A stretch of 64,000 nucleotides of DNA from PALSA-911 sp963743035 (GTDB lineage Bacteria > Pseudomonadota > Alphaproteobacteria > Acetobacterales > Acetobacteraceae). The notes below the pieces were generated by a model. It searched no databases. It worked only from the letters and a program-made list of their open reading frames with translations, and was not told the origin of the DNA. The translations under genes were made by a program, and so were the position numbers. The stretch's first letter is position 1. Each line of letters opens with the position of its first letter. The stretch is taken from contig CAVUOB010000003.1 in assembly GCA_963743035.1 (NCBI GenBank), positions 124,001-188,000 of the forward strand. The letters are read 5' to 3'. This document shows, one piece after another, positions 1 through 8,782 of this stretch.

Positions 1-810
1 GCCAGCACGCGGGCATCGCGGAACGGCGCGATGCGCCCGTCGGTCTCGGGGTTCGTCGCCCAGCTCTCGGTGCCGTAGACCAGCAGCGTCGGGCAGGCGA
101 TGTGCGACCACAGCGTGGCGATCGCCTCGCGCGTCATGTCGTAGGGCGGCCAGACGCGGACATAGTTGTCGAACTTCCAGCTATAGGTGCCGTCCTCGTT
201 CTGGTTGACGCCGTGCTGGGTCAGATGACGCGCCTGCTCCGGCGAGAGGTGTTTGTTCTCGTCCTGCATGCGCCGGAACGCGTCCTCGATCGTCGGGATA
301 GCGGCGCGGCAGGCGGGCGGACAGCGTGCGCTGCTCGTCGATCCAGTCGCGCATGCGCCCGTCGATCGTGCGGGTCGCGTCCTGCGCCTGCATGCGCCGC
401 GACGGACCGAGCCCCTCGATCGCAACCAGCCGCCGCACCGTGTCCGGATAGATGCCGGCGTAGCGCAGCGAGATGTTGCCGCCGAGGGAATGGGCGATGA
501 TGGTCACCGGCGCCAGGCGCTGCTGGTGGATCAGCTGCGCCAGGTCGTAGACGTAGTTGGCCATCGGGTACTGCCCGTCGGACGGCCAGTCGCTGTCGCC
601 GTGGCCGCGCAGGTCGGGAGCGATGATGTGCCAGTCCCGGCGCAGCTCGGCGGCCACCCAGTCCCAGTTGCGGCAATGGTCCCGCCCGCCATGCAGCAGG
701 ATTAGCGGCGGCGCGTCGGGGTTGCCCCAGTCGACGTAATGCAGCCGCAGCCGCTGGGAGACGTAGAAGCGCGATGTCGGTCCCGGGGCGGTGGGGAGGA
801 GGGAGGGCAT
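1..810 (-). pseudogene. alpha/beta hydrolase, frameshifted, 3' end outside the window
   Basis: Serine hydrolase of the alpha/beta fold; the substrate is unknown. From the ATG at 810 the frame shows the oxyanion turn HGG (residues 40-42), the PDLRGHGDS segment (65-73) and the nucleophile elbow AHSLGG with Ser108. Near 301-309 the reading frame jumps by one base. The native frame continues as AIPTIEDAFRRMQDENK and stays open to base 1, while the upstream frame meets a stop at 181. One surplus base in CTGCCGCGCCGC explains it. The catalytic His would lie beyond the window. An in-frame ATG at 933 exists, but the extra 41 residues do not look like this family. The indel may be a sequence error or a true lesion. 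Confidence 0.8.
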
Positions 811-946
811 GGGTTTCCCGTGCGTTGCTTCGCTTCCGCTGTAGCCGATCGAAGGCCGGTCGGGGAAGCGGTGACCGGAAATCGCTGGCCAGACCGCCTT
901 GCGGCCTGCAAAAACCTGTGGGGCCGACAGCAAGGGCGAGGCAACC

Positions 947-1744
947 GTGTCGATCAGCCGTTTCCTGACCTATCTCGGGTTCGCGTTCTGGGTATCGGTC
1001 TGCGCCGCCGCGCCGGAATTCATCTGGCAGGGGTTGCTGGCGCTGATCGATCATTTCTCGCGGCAGAACGTCTACGCCATCATCCTGATCGGCGTGATCC
1101 TGACGGTGTTCGTCGAACCGATCCTGGAGCGCGCGCGCGACGGCAGATGGACCTCCGAGCACCGCAACACCCGCAGCCTGCTGCTGACCGCGCCGATCGC
1201 CTTCGTCTTCGGCCTGGTCGCGGTCGGATTGCACGAATGCATGACCGCCTATCTCGGCTCCGGCCATGACGGGCAGTCGGATGGCGTGGCCAAGGGGGTC
1301 AGTCTGATCCTGGAATGGGCCTGGGTGCCGATGGCGGTGACCCTGTCCTGGTTCTGCGCGCGGCTGCCGGGCTGGCCGAGGCTGGCGGGCGGCGTCGCCG
1401 CCGGCGCCTGGGTGATCGCCATCGGCTGGTACTATGGCTGGCCGCTGCGCGACATCGTCATGACGGCGGTTCCCTGCATCGTGCTGATCGCGCTGGGGCA
1501 ATGGTACGTGGCGCGGAACTGGCACGAGGACACGTTCCGCAACCTGGCGATCGGCGTGGCCGGCGTCAGCCTCGCATGGCTGGCGCTGACGCTGCTGCTG
1601 CATGCGGTGCTGGGACCGGCGGGACTGGCCGGGTATCCGCTATACGGGGCCGGCGATCTCGGCGACGATTTCCGCTTCTATCTCGGCTGGTCCATCGGGC
1701 TGGCGCTGGCCCCCAACCCGGTGCCGCTGGACCGGCACGGCTGA
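947..1744 (+). CDS. integral membrane protein of unknown function
   Basis: I do not recognise a family. The roughly 265-residue product is very hydrophobic, with about six membrane segments (for example IILIGVILTVFV near residue 44 and LLLTAPIAFVFGLVAVGL near 75), a charged loop ERARDGRW and a C-terminus rich in Pro. I chose the GTG at 947 because GGGCGAGG sits just upstream. The ATG at 899 would add 16 residues that overlap the 5' flank of the divergent hydrolase gene. It has no obvious partner: the hydrolase on the left diverges from it and the small gene on the right converges. Confidence 0.6.
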   Translation: MSISRFLTYLGFAFWVSVCAAAPEFIWQGLLALIDHFSRQNVYAIILIGVILTVFVEPILERARDGRWTSEHRNTRSLLLTAPIAFVFGLVAVGLHECMTAYLGSGHDGQSDGVAKGVSLILEWAWVPMAVTLSWFCARLPGWPRLAGGVAAGAWVIAIGWYYGWPLRDIVMTAVPCIVLIALGQWYVARNWHEDTFRNLAIGVAGVSLAWLALTLLLHAVLGPAGLAGYPLYGAGDLGDDFRFYLGWSIGLALAPNPVPLDRHG

Positions 1745-1783
1745 GCGCAAGCGGGGCGGCCAGGCGCCGTTGCCCGGCCCGGC

Positions 1784-1984
1784 TCAGTCGCCGCCGGGCG
1801 CGCGGGTGGCGCCGGGCCGGGCGGGATCTTCCGTCATGCTTTGCCCGATCATCATCGCCGTGTCGTCCGGCGCGGACAGGTACTCGTCCAGGGCCTGGCG
1901 CACCGGGCTGCTGGACAGGATCGCCGATACCCCGGCCAGCACCAGCGTGGCCCCGAGCAGCAGCGTGTCCATTCCAGCCCGCAT
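1784..1984 (-). CDS. small single-span membrane protein, hypothetical
   Basis: A 66-residue protein with an N-terminal hydrophobic helix (TLLLGATLVLAGVSAIL) followed by a polar tail ending in GGD. The ATG at 1984 is preceded by an excellent Shine-Dalgarno (AAGGAGG, six bases upstream), which supports this start over the longer in-frame ATG at 2029. No family is recognised. It lies between a convergent membrane protein gene and the 3' end of typA, which is on the same strand and 147 bases upstream. Confidence 0.55.
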   Translation of the reverse strand: MRAGMDTLLLGATLVLAGVSAILSSSPVRQALDEYLSAPDDTAMMIGQSMTEDPARPGATRAPGGD

Positions 1985-2131
1985 CCCAAGCCTCCTTGTC
2001 GGCGGGCGCAGACTGGCGAAAACCGGCATACCGCGGTGTGATGCGGTTCACTGCCGGCACAAGAAAAAGGCCGCCCTGTCGCCAGAGCGGCCCTGTTCAT
2101 GCTTCAGCGTTCATGCGGTGATTGTCGCGGC

Positions 2132-3967
2132 TCAGGCCGCCGCCTCGGCGTCCACGGAGCGCTTCTCGGCGCGCTTGCGGGCGTTGGGGTCCAGATGGCG
2201 CTTGCGCAGGCGGATGGCGGTGGGCGTGACCTCCACCAGCTCGTCGTCCTCGATATAGGCGATCGCCTGCTCCAGGCTCATGCGCCGCGGCGGGATCAGC
2301 AGCATCGCGTCGTCCTTGCCGGCGGCGCGGACGTTGGTCAGCTTCTTTTCCTTGATCGGGTTCACGTCCAGGTCGCTCTCGCGCGAATGCTCGCCCAGGA
2401 TCAGGCCCTCATAGACCTTGTCGCCGGGGTTCACGAACAGCGTGCCGCGTTCCTGGATGTAGAACAGGGCGTAATGGATCGCCTCGCCGGCCTCGGTGGA
2501 GATCAGCGAGCCGTTGCGCCGACCCTCGATCGGGCCCTTCCACGGACCATAGCCGGCGAACAGCCGGTTCATGATGCCGGAGCCGCGCGTGTCGGTCAGG
2601 AATTCGCCGTGATAGCCGATCAGCCCGCGCGAGGGGATCAGGAAGGTCAGGCGGACCTTGCCGCCGCCGGACGGGCGCATGTCCTGCATCTCGCCCTTGC
2701 GGCGGCTCATCTTCTCCACCACCACGCCGGAATAGGGCTCGTCGACATCGACCAGCACCTCTTCCATCGGCTCCTCGCGTTCGCCGGTCTCCGGGTTCTT
2801 GCGGGTCAGCACGCGCGGGCGGCCGATGCACAGCTCGAAGCCTTCGCGGCGCATCTGCTCGATCAGCACGCCGAGCTGCAATTCGCCGCGGCCGGCGACC
2901 TCGAAGGCGTCGGATTCGTTGCTCTCGGTCACCTTGATGGCGACGTTGCCCTCGGTCTCGCGCAGCAGGCGATCGCGGATCTGCCGCGACGTCACCTTCT
3001 TGCCCTCGCGCCCGCCCAGCGGGCCGTCATTGACGCGGAAGGTCATCGCCAGGGTCGGCGGATCGACCGGCGTCGCCTTCAGCGGCGTGGCCTGTTCCGG
3101 GGAGCAGACGGTATCGGGGATGGTGCCGTCGGTCAGGCCGGCCACCGCGATGATGTCGCCCGCCTGCGCCTCTTCCACCGGCACGCGGTCCAGGCCCCGG
3201 AACGACATCAGCTTGGTCAGCCGTCCCGTCTCCACGATGCTGCCGTCGCTGCGCATGACCTTCAGCGGCATGTTGACGCGCGCCGTGCCCTGCTCGATGC
3301 GCCCGGTCAGCACGCGGCCGAGGAAGTTGTCGTAGTCCAGGATCGAGGCGACCATGGCGAACGGCGCGTCGGCATTCACCGTCGGCGTCGGAACATGGCG
3401 CAGCACCAGGTCGAACATCGCCGACAGGTCCTTGCGCGGCCCGTCCATCGTCTCGTCCGCCCAGCCCTGGCGTCCGGAGGCGTACAGCATCGGGAAGTCG
3501 AGCTGCTCGTCATTCGCGCCAAGGGCCGCGAACAGGTCGAACACCTCGTTGTGCACCTCGTCGGCGCGGGCGTCCTGGCGGTCGACCTTGTTGACGACGA
3601 CGATCGGGCGGATGCCCTGGGCCAGCGCCTTGCCGACCACGAACTTGGTCTGCGGCAGCACGCCCTCGGCGGCGTCCACCAGCACGATGGCGCCGTCCAC
3701 CATGTTCAGGATGCGCTCCACCTCACCGCCGAAATCGGCGTGGCCGGGGGTGTCGATGATGTTGACGCGGGTGTCTTTCCACACGACCGAGGTGCATTTG
3801 GCGAGGATGGTGATGCCGCGCTCGCGCTCGAGGTCGTTGCGGTCCATGGCGCGCTCGGCCACCACCTGGTGATCGCGGAAGGTGCCGGACTGGCGCAGCA
3901 ACTGGTCGACGAGGGTGGTCTTCCCATGATCGACATGGGCGATGATCGCGATATTGCGGATATCCAT
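2132..3967 (-). CDS. typA: ribosome-associated translational GTPase TypA/BipA
   Basis: A translation-factor GTPase of the EF-G/LepA group that binds the ribosome and is needed for stress and cold adaptation and for 50S assembly in other bacteria. The 611 residues match the family length. The P-loop AHVDHGKT is at residues 10-17, followed by DTPGHADFGGE (G3) and NKVDRQDARADE (G4); the C-terminal half has the EF-G-like domains and a BipA-type basic tail. The start at 3967 (MDIRNIAII) follows AAGGACC and is the standard family N-terminus. The longer frame from 4099 is not supported. It appears to be transcribed alone. Confidence 0.97.
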   Translation of the reverse strand: MDIRNIAIIAHVDHGKTTLVDQLLRQSGTFRDHQVVAERAMDRNDLERERGITILAKCTSVVWKDTRVNIIDTPGHADFGGEVERILNMVDGAIVLVDAAEGVLPQTKFVVGKALAQGIRPIVVVNKVDRQDARADEVHNEVFDLFAALGANDEQLDFPMLYASGRQGWADETMDGPRKDLSAMFDLVLRHVPTPTVNADAPFAMVASILDYDNFLGRVLTGRIEQGTARVNMPLKVMRSDGSIVETGRLTKLMSFRGLDRVPVEEAQAGDIIAVAGLTDGTIPDTVCSPEQATPLKATPVDPPTLAMTFRVNDGPLGGREGKKVTSRQIRDRLLRETEGNVAIKVTESNESDAFEVAGRGELQLGVLIEQMRREGFELCIGRPRVLTRKNPETGEREEPMEEVLVDVDEPYSGVVVEKMSRRKGEMQDMRPSGGGKVRLTFLIPSRGLIGYHGEFLTDTRGSGIMNRLFAGYGPWKGPIEGRRNGSLISTEAGEAIHYALFYIQERGTLFVNPGDKVYEGLILGEHSRESDLDVNPIKEKKLTNVRAAGKDDAMLLIPPRRMSLEQAIAYIEDDELVEVTPTAIRLRKRHLDPNARKRAEKRSVDAEAAA

Positions 3968-4119
3968 AGGATGGGGTCCTTGGGGTCGGGCTGGCCGGAT
4001 CGCTCTGGCGGAATAAGGCAGGGGCGCGCGAACAGATGGCCGCGCCGCGCCCATGTTGCGGCGCACCCATAAACCCCCGGACGCGCGGAAGCGAGCCAAA
4101 ACCGCACCGCCACGGCAGT

Positions 4120-4183
4120 TTCATATCTGCCGCGCCGCAGGCGCAGGCAAGGGGTTCATATCTGCCGCGCCGCTGGCGCAGGC
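4120..4183. repeat. imperfect direct repeat, 2 x 29 bp, 35-bp period
   Basis: The unit starting TTCATATCTGCCGCGCCG occurs at 4120-4148 and again at 4155-4183 with one substitution. It sits between the divergent typA and YdhR-like genes, about 90 bases before the latter's start codon, so it could be a paired regulator site. Confidence 0.6.
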
Positions 4184-4273
4184 GCGGGGCGGTTGGCCGG
4201 GCGGGATGCCGGGCATAGGCTGGCGCGGAAACAGCCGGGTCCGCCCGGAACAGCCAGCAGGAGGAAGCGCAGG

Positions 4274-4606
4274 ATGGTCATCGTCCAGGTCAATTATCGC
4301 CGTCCCGAGATGCCCAAGGCAGAGTGGGAGGCGCGCTACACCGACGACCGGGCCAGGCAGTTCCTGGCGGTGGACGGGCTGCAATGGAAGATCTGGCTGG
4401 ATGGCGACGAGGAGCGGCGCGCCGGCGGGATCTATCTGTTCGCGGACCGCGCGGCGGCCGAGGCCTATGCGAACGGGCCGATCGTCGCCCGGATGAGGGC
4501 CAATCCGGATATCACCGAGCTCGAAATACGCGTGTTCGACGTGCGCGAGCGCATGAGCGCCATCACCAACGCGCCCGTGCCCAACCTGCGCCTGGCGGCG
4601 GAATAA
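4274..4606 (+). CDS. YdhR-like mono-oxygenase-fold protein
   Basis: A 110-residue alpha+beta barrel protein resembling the YdhR family (putative monooxygenases of the dimeric ferredoxin-like fold). The typical features are the N-terminal strand VIVQVNYRRP, the central WKIWLDGDEERRAGGIYLF and a helix AAAEAYANGP. The ATG at 4274 has an AGGAGG 12 bases upstream and AGG immediately before it. The stop is 5 bases before the next gene, an SDR, so the two probably form an operon for oxidation of a small molecule. The substrate is unknown. Confidence 0.75.
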   Translation: MVIVQVNYRRPEMPKAEWEARYTDDRARQFLAVDGLQWKIWLDGDEERRAGGIYLFADRAAAEAYANGPIVARMRANPDITELEIRVFDVRERMSAITNAPVPNLRLAAE

Positions 4607-4611
4607 CCCGG

Positions 4612-5445
4612 ATGAGCACGCAACATCGCGTCGCCATCATCACCGGCGCCGCAGGCGGCATCGGCCAGGCGCTGGCGCGGGAATTCGTTCGTGCCGGCTG
4701 GAAGCTCGGCATTTCCGACGTCAACCGGGCCGCCTTGGACGCCCTTGCCGCAACGCTGGACGGCAACGCGCTGGCGGTGGCGACCGATATTTCGAACCCC
4801 GCCTCCTGCGTGGCCCTTGTGGACCAGGTGCGCGACCATTTCGGCGACCTGCACGCGGTGGTGAACAACGCGGCCATCGGCATGGGCGCGGTGCGGGAAG
4901 ACCATTTCAGCCGCCAGGTGCAGATCGAGGACGTGACCACGGAAATGTGGCAGCGTTTCCTGGCGGTGAACCTGTCCGGGCCGTTCTTCATGGCCAAGGC
5001 CGCCATCCCCGGGTTCCGGGTGCAGAAATTCGGCCGGATCATCAACGTCACCACCAGCTTCCTGACCATGCTGCGCGGCGGCTGGTCGCCCTATGGGCCG
5101 TCCAAGGCCGGGCTGGAAGCCTGGAGCGCCAGCCTGGCGGACGAGCTTGCCGGCACCGGCATCACCGTGAACGTGGTGGTGCCCGGGGGTCCGACGGACA
5201 CGGCGATGGTGCCGTCCGACAGCGGCTATGACCGCCAGAACCTGATCCGCCCCGAGAAGCTGGCGCCGCCGATGCTGTTTCTGTGCAGCGCGGACGGCGG
5301 CGCGGTGACCGGGCGCCGCTTCATCGCCGCCAACTGGGACGCGCAGGTCGAGCCCGCGCGGGCGGCGGAACAATCGGCAATGCCGATCGGCTGGCCGGAC
5401 CTGGCGCGGACCACGGCGGTGTTCCCGGGCGGGCCGCCGACCTAG
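4612..5445 (+). CDS. SDR family NAD(P)-dependent oxidoreductase
   Basis: A short-chain dehydrogenase of 277 residues, slightly longer than the classical 250. The cofactor motif TGAAGGIG is at residues 11-18, the NNAA motif follows, and the catalytic YGPSK places Tyr161 and Lys165. The start at 4612 lies 5 bases after the stop of the YdhR-like gene, which implies co-transcription. The extra C-terminal 25 residues (through MPIGWPDLARTTAVFPGG) are unusual and may cap the active site. The substrate is not predictable. Confidence 0.88.
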   Translation: MSTQHRVAIITGAAGGIGQALAREFVRAGWKLGISDVNRAALDALAATLDGNALAVATDISNPASCVALVDQVRDHFGDLHAVVNNAAIGMGAVREDHFSRQVQIEDVTTEMWQRFLAVNLSGPFFMAKAAIPGFRVQKFGRIINVTTSFLTMLRGGWSPYGPSKAGLEAWSASLADELAGTGITVNVVVPGGPTDTAMVPSDSGYDRQNLIRPEKLAPPMLFLCSADGGAVTGRRFIAANWDAQVEPARAAEQSAMPIGWPDLARTTAVFPGGPPT

Positions 5446-5550
5446 CGGTTCCTGCCGGGGCCCTTTCGGCTGCCTCGATTCCGAACCGCCCGGCCGGGCC
5501 GGCAGGTGGCTCGGGATCGAAGCAAGCCGGAGATGCGCAGACCTTGGCCT

Positions 5551-5676
5551 TGTCTGATCTCAGCGCCCGCTTCGTCCGTCCGGCCGGAGTCAACCCGCGC
5601 GGAGGGCCCGGCCGATTGGCCGGCGTGGTGTTGACGCCGGACGGGCGGACGCAAGCACAATCAACGATCAGACAGG
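5551..5676. repeat. long imperfect inverted repeat between convergent genes
   Basis: Left arm 5551-5594 and right arm 5630-5676 are imperfect reverse complements. TGTCTGATC pairs with GATCAGACA, GCTTCGTCCG with CGGACGCAAGC, and TCCGGCCGGAGTCAAC with GTTGACGCCGGA. The loop holds a smaller palindrome, GCCGATTGGCCGGC. It fills the space between the SDR stop and the oxidoreductase stop and could act as a bidirectional terminator. Confidence 0.6.
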
Positions 5677-5704
5677 CGCAACGACAGCCGCCCGGCCGGA
5701 CGGA

Positions 5705-6565
5705 TCAGGTATCCGCCAGCGCCGCCAGCATGGCGTCGCGGGCGGCGAAATCGCCCTCGGCATGCACCGGCTGGATGCAGACATGGTTGGCGCCGGCCTC
5801 GAAATGGGCGCGCAACTGGCGCTTCACCGCCGCCACGTCGCCCCAGTTCACCATGGCATCGATGAACCGGTCCGAGCCGCCATTCTCCAGCTCCGCCTCG
5901 GTGAAGCCGAGGCGCAGCCAGTTGTTGCGGTAGTTCGGCAGGACCATGTAGCGCGACAATTCCTTGCGGCCGAGCGCGCGGGCGGTCTCAGGGTTGGTCT
6001 CGATGACGATCTTCTGCTCCACCGCCAGCCATTTGCCGTCCGGCATCATGGCGCGCGCCTGGCGGGTGTGCTCGGGGGTGACGTTGTACGGCACCACGCC
6101 CATGCATTTCTCGAACGACAATTTGAGCATCAGTGGGCCCAGTGCCGCGACCACGACCGGCCAGCTCTCGGAGCCGGCCTCGCCCTTCAGGATGCCGTCG
6201 AGGTATTTGCGCATCGCCGGGACCGGTTTTTCATAGACATGGCCGCGCAGCCCCTCGACCATCGGCATGTGGCTGACGCCAAGGCCGAGGATGAAGCGGT
6301 CGCCATACAGATCGCGCAGCGTGATGAAGCCGCGCCGCGCGGTGAACGCGTCGCGGGCGTAGATGCTGGCGATGGAACTGCCGATCTTCAGCTTCGTGGT
6401 GTTGCCGAGCATGAATCCGGCCACCGACAGCGATTCGAAGCCCCGCGATTCCGGGTACCACAGCGTGTCGTAGCCCAGGGATTCGACCGTGCGGACGAAT
6501 GCCGCCAGCCCCGTCCCATCCATCTTGTCGGCGCTGTACCAAACGCCAAGGCGTCCGAGCTGCAT
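5705..6565 (-). CDS. LLM-class F420-dependent oxidoreductase
   Basis: A luciferase-like (bacterial luciferase/F420 TIM barrel) oxidoreductase of 286 residues. It opens with MQLGRLGVWYSADKMDG and contains the family segments LGYDTLWYPES, KIGSSIASIYARD, RFILGLGVSH and the C-terminal LRAHFEAGANHVCIQPV. It resembles the subgroup whose members are annotated as probable F420-dependent oxidoreductases; FMN use is the alternative. The start at 6565 is the standard N-terminus. A small membrane protein gene lies 50 bases upstream on the same strand. Confidence 0.85.
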   Translation of the reverse strand: MQLGRLGVWYSADKMDGTGLAAFVRTVESLGYDTLWYPESRGFESLSVAGFMLGNTTKLKIGSSIASIYARDAFTARRGFITLRDLYGDRFILGLGVSHMPMVEGLRGHVYEKPVPAMRKYLDGILKGEAGSESWPVVVAALGPLMLKLSFEKCMGVVPYNVTPEHTRQARAMMPDGKWLAVEQKIVIETNPETARALGRKELSRYMVLPNYRNNWLRLGFTEAELENGGSDRFIDAMVNWGDVAAVKRQLRAHFEAGANHVCIQPVHAEGDFAARDAMLAALADT

Positions 6566-6615
6566 GTCGGCTTCTCCGTCGATTAGCGGGAAGGTCTCGG
6601 CCGGGCGCGCCGGTA

Positions 6616-6771
6616 TCAGGTCAGGAACAGGCCCATCAGGATCAGCAGAACCGCCATGAAGATCACCGCGCCGGTGGTGGCGCCGGTGAAGCCGCTCCAG
6701 AATTTCTGGCGTTCGGCGATCAGGGCTTCGGTCGTTGTCGGGCCGGTGAAACGGGTGCTTTGCGTGGCCAT
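6616..6771 (-). CDS. small single-helix membrane protein, possibly aa3-type oxidase subunit IV-like
   Basis: A 51-residue protein: a polar N-terminus (MATQSTRFTGPTTTEALIAE), then RQKFWSGFTGATTG and one membrane helix VIFMAVLLILMGLFL. GAGG lies 8 bases before the ATG at 6771. The layout (soluble start, aromatic belt KFW/GF, single C-terminal helix) resembles the small subunit IV of alphaproteobacterial aa3 cytochrome oxidase, but no oxidase genes are near, so the family call is tentative. Neighbours are the F420-type oxidoreductase and purN on the same strand. Confidence 0.5.
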   Translation of the reverse strand: MATQSTRFTGPTTTEALIAERQKFWSGFTGATTGAVIFMAVLLILMGLFLT

Positions 6772-6808
6772 GGTCTGCCTCGATCCCAGAAAATTTATTG
6801 GTAGCTTT

Positions 6809-7477
6809 CTATTGCAGCCCCGGGTCCATGGGCAAGGGGCAGGGCAGCGGGTTCAGCAACGCCGCGTCCGGCCCCGGCTCGGCGCCGGGCCTGCCCGCCG
6901 CCAGCTGCGCCAGCGCCAGCGGGTAGATGCGGTGCTCCTGCACCAGCACGCGGGCGGAGAGGCTCGCCTCGGTGTCCGTCGCCAGCACGGGAACGGCGGC
7001 CTGCGCGAGGATCGGGCCCTCGTCCATGGCCTCGGTCACCAGATGCACCGTGCAGCCATGCAGCTTCACCCCGGCGGCGAGCGCGCGCGCATGGGTGTCG
7101 AGGCCCGGGAACGCCGGCAGCAGGCTCGGGTGGATGTTCAGCATCCGCCCCGCCCAGCGCCCGACCAGCAGCGGCGTCAGCAGCCGCATGTAGCCGGCGA
7201 GGCAGACGATCTCGATCCCGGCCCCGGTCAGCGCGGCGTCGATGGCGGCCTCGTGGGCGGGACGGTCGCGCGGGAAGCCGCGGTGATCGACCACCGCCGT
7301 CCGGATCCCCGCGGCCTCAGCGGTGGCGAGGCCGGCGGCGTCCGGCCGGTTGGCCAGCACCAGCGCGATCGCGGCCGGATAGGCCGGATCCGCCGCCGCG
7401 GTCAGCAGCGCCGCCATGTTGGAGCCGCGGCCGCTGATCAGGACAGCGACGCGGCGCTTCGCGACCGGTGACGTCAA
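6809..7477 (-). CDS. purN: phosphoribosylglycinamide formyltransferase
   Basis: Transfers a formyl group from 10-formyl-THF to GAR, the third step of purine synthesis. The 222-residue product has ISGRGSN near residue 14, NIHPSLLPAFPG (catalytic Asn114 and His116) and TEAMDEGPI (Asp152), all in canonical order. The only codon that gives a normal N-terminus is TTG at 7477. Its first bases overlap the purM stop as TTGA, so translation is probably coupled to purM. The C-terminal 20 residues, rich in Pro and Leu, extend past the usual end. Confidence 0.95.
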   Translation of the reverse strand: MTSPVAKRRVAVLISGRGSNMAALLTAAADPAYPAAIALVLANRPDAAGLATAEAAGIRTAVVDHRGFPRDRPAHEAAIDAALTGAGIEIVCLAGYMRLLTPLLVGRWAGRMLNIHPSLLPAFPGLDTHARALAAGVKLHGCTVHLVTEAMDEGPILAQAAVPVLATDTEASLSARVLVQEHRIYPLALAQLAAGRPGAEPGPDAALLNPLPCPLPMDPGLQ

Positions 7478-8565
7478 GCCGGCCAGCCCGCTTCGGGATC
7501 GATGCGGATTGCGGCGGGGCCGGTGCCGGCCTCCAGCACGCCGATGCGATACACCTGCTCCCCCGCCTGTTCCAGCAGCGCGATGGCGGCGTCGGCATCG
7601 GTGACCACCAGCGCCATGCCGATGCCGCAGTTGAACACGCGCAGCATCTCCTCGGCGGCGATCCCGCCGGTGCGGGCCAGCCAGGCGAATACCGGCGGCA
7701 CCGGCCAGGACGGATCGAGCACCGCGATCAGGCCGTCGGGCAGCACGCGGGGCAGGTTGCCGGGCAGGCCGCCGCCGGTGATGTGCGCGGCGGCCTTCAG
7801 CAGCCCGGCGCGGTGCAGCGCCAGCAGCGGCTTCACGTAGATCCGCGTCGGCGCCATCAGCGCGGCGCCCAGGGTGGTGCTCAGTGTGGTGCCGGGGGTG
7901 GTGCCGGGGGCGAACGGCGCCGGCGCGTCCCAGGCCAGGCCGGATTTCTCCACCACGCGGCGGACCAGCGAGAAGCCGTTGGAATGCACGCCGGAGGCGG
8001 CGAGCCCCAGCACCGCGTCGCCCGGCGCCATCGCCAGCGGCAGCAGCCGGCCGCGTTCGGCCGCGCCCACGGCGAAGCCGGCCAGGTCGTAGTCGCCGGC
8101 GGCATACATGCCCGGCATCTCCGCCGTCTCGCCGCCGACCAGGGCGCAGCCGGCCTGGGTGCAGCCCGCGGCGATGCCGGCGATGACCGCGCTGGCCTGC
8201 GTCACCGACAGCTTGCCGGTGGCGAAATAGTCGAGGAAGAACAGCGGCTCGGCGCCCTGCACCACCAGGTCGTTAACGCACATCGCCACCAGGTCGATGC
8301 CCACGGTCTCGTGGATGCCGGTCTCGATGGCGATCTTCAGCTTGGTGCCGACGCCGTCGGTGGTGGAGACCAGCACCGGGTCGGTGAAGCCGGCCGCCTT
8401 CAGGTCGAACAGCGCGCCGAAACCGCCGAGGCCGCCCAGCACCCCGGCGCGGCTGGTGGCGCGCGCCAGCGGCTTGATCGCCTCCACCAGCGCGTCGCCG
8501 GCGGCGATGTCCACGCCGGCGTCGCGGTAGGTGGTCGCGCCGGGTGCGCGCGGGGGGACGGTCAT
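7474..8565 (-). CDS. purM: phosphoribosylformylglycinamidine cyclo-ligase (AIR synthetase)
   Basis: Closes the imidazole ring of AIR from FGAM with ATP, step five of purine synthesis. The product is 363 residues; E. coli PurM is about 345. It starts TTYRDAGVDIAAGD, then GGFGALFDL, STTDGVGTKLK, the metal/ATP loop DLVAMCVNDLVVQGAEPLFFLDYF and the C-terminal ITGGGLPGNLPR. A short Thr/Gly-rich insertion (APGTTPGTTLSTTLG, about residues 217-231) is not typical. ATG at 8565 is the first plausible start. The stop overlaps purN. Confidence 0.97.
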   Translation of the reverse strand: MTVPPRAPGATTYRDAGVDIAAGDALVEAIKPLARATSRAGVLGGLGGFGALFDLKAAGFTDPVLVSTTDGVGTKLKIAIETGIHETVGIDLVAMCVNDLVVQGAEPLFFLDYFATGKLSVTQASAVIAGIAAGCTQAGCALVGGETAEMPGMYAAGDYDLAGFAVGAAERGRLLPLAMAPGDAVLGLAASGVHSNGFSLVRRVVEKSGLAWDAPAPFAPGTTPGTTLSTTLGAALMAPTRIYVKPLLALHRAGLLKAAAHITGGGLPGNLPRVLPDGLIAVLDPSWPVPPVFAWLARTGGIAAEEMLRVFNCGIGMALVVTDADAAIALLEQAGEQVYRIGVLEAGTGPAAIRIDPEAGWPA

Positions 8566-8782
8566 GGCATGCCTCGATGCGGCTTGAGCCCTGCGCGGCC
8601 AGACTGTGCTATGCTGGGATGCAGGGTCGATGAACGGGCGCGGAAACAACCATACCCCCCCATCCGGCGCAATATGGCCCGGACCCTGATGGACAGGTTT
8701 TCGACGGTTTCCCTGGAACAGGACGCGATGTTCGCTTTGCACCGCATCGGATCGGACCGGAACGCGCCGCGGAGCAGGCAGG

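Noticed and set aside
2099..4072. Long open frame opposite typA (657 codons)
   Set aside because: It mirrors typA on the other strand. Its low-complexity, His/Asp/Gly/Val-rich product fits no family, while typA carries all GTPase motifs. GC-rich coding DNA gives such antisense frames.
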